The position numbers were made by a program, and so were the translations under genes. A DNA stretch of 64,000 nucleotides from Manihot esculenta (Eukaryota; Streptophyta; Magnoliopsida; Malpighiales; Euphorbiaceae): positions 32,753,315 to 32,817,314 of the forward strand of contig NC_035171.2 in the NCBI RefSeq assembly GCF_001659605.2, read 5' to 3'. Of the stretch, positions 63,793 to 64,000 are shown piece after piece. Below the pieces are notes generated by a model. That model did not search any database. It was not told the DNA's origin and worked only from the letters and a program-made list of their open reading frames with translations. The stretch's first letter is position 1. Every line of letters starts with the position of its first letter.

Positions 63793-64000
63793 TGTTTACT
63801 GAAAAACAGCACAGATAACAAAACATTAGCATCCAATGGTTCATGTGGAAATACATGAACCCACATCATATACATAGCATATCTCATGGCATATCATACT
63901 TTCATTCTAGACAGGACTCTACATCCTATCCTAGTGGACATGATTTCCTATTGTGCTTGACTTTCTATCACATCTATGAGCTCGACACTCTAGGTCCGAC

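Larger units (their letters stand above)
56324..64000 (-). mobile_element. Chromovirus copy C, partial (runs off the window)
   Basis: Minus-strand element inserted in the integrase of D. The left LTR, polypurine tract and nearly complete coding region are visible. The primer site and right LTR lie beyond 64,000. The LTR is of the same subtype as solo LTR B, while the proteins resemble copy A closely. If the 5-bp rule holds, AGAGC (56319-56323) should recur beyond the right LTR. Confidence 0.9.

Overview
This window is nuclear DNA of a eudicot plant. The genes are split by GT-AG introns, the intergenic DNA is very AT-rich, and every recognisable protein belongs to a land-plant family (FANTASTIC FOUR, NAC, class III peroxidase, S40, Ole e 1, MSI1). 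The LTR retrotransposons are plant Ty3/gypsy lineages. Species cannot be fixed from sequence alone; a Malpighiales genome such as Euphorbiaceae is a guess.

Bases 1-33,200 are gene-bearing. In order: an intronless FAF-like gene (+); the six-exon histone chaperone MSI1 (+) with a pair of E2F-type sites upstream; an intronless LEA_2 gene (-) with ABRE-like sites; a five-exon CML48-type EF-hand gene with a 19-nt micro-exon (+); a two-exon gene (-) for a secreted Gly/His-rich, probably GPI-anchored protein whose signal-peptide exon is too short for an ORF scan; a four-exon class III peroxidase (+); a broken minus-strand gene fragment split by a poly(A) retroposon with 18-bp target duplications; an S40/DUF584 gene (+); a two-exon Ole e 1-like secreted protein (+); and a three-exon NAC090-type transcription factor (+). 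Gaps between genes hold AT-rich DNA, microsatellites, short tandem duplications and two MITE-like elements.

Bases 33,200-38,470 are intergenic, with one possible minus-strand transcript that I could not resolve.

Bases 38,470 to the end form a nested retrotransposon block. The outer element (D) is a Tat-lineage Ty3/gypsy element on the + strand, with a 450-bp LTR, a tRNA-type primer site, gag, and pol with an archaeal-type second RNase H. Three members of one chromovirus (Tekay/Del-like) group have inserted into it: copy A (39427-49219, minus strand, two 2,209-bp LTRs), solo LTR B (49746-52124, plus orientation, perfect GTATG target duplication), and copy C (56324 to beyond the window, minus strand). 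Removing A and B leaves the host gag frame continuous, which supports the boundaries.

The most unusual signal is in the chromovirus LTRs. Each carries two clusters of a 13-bp palindrome, TTCGGC-N-GCCGAA. The promoter-proximal cluster is ordered: palindromes come in pairs 20-21 bp apart, the pairs sit about 92 bp apart, and the last copy lies 18-19 bp upstream of a TATAAA box. The layout is kept in A, B and C although their LTRs have otherwise diverged.
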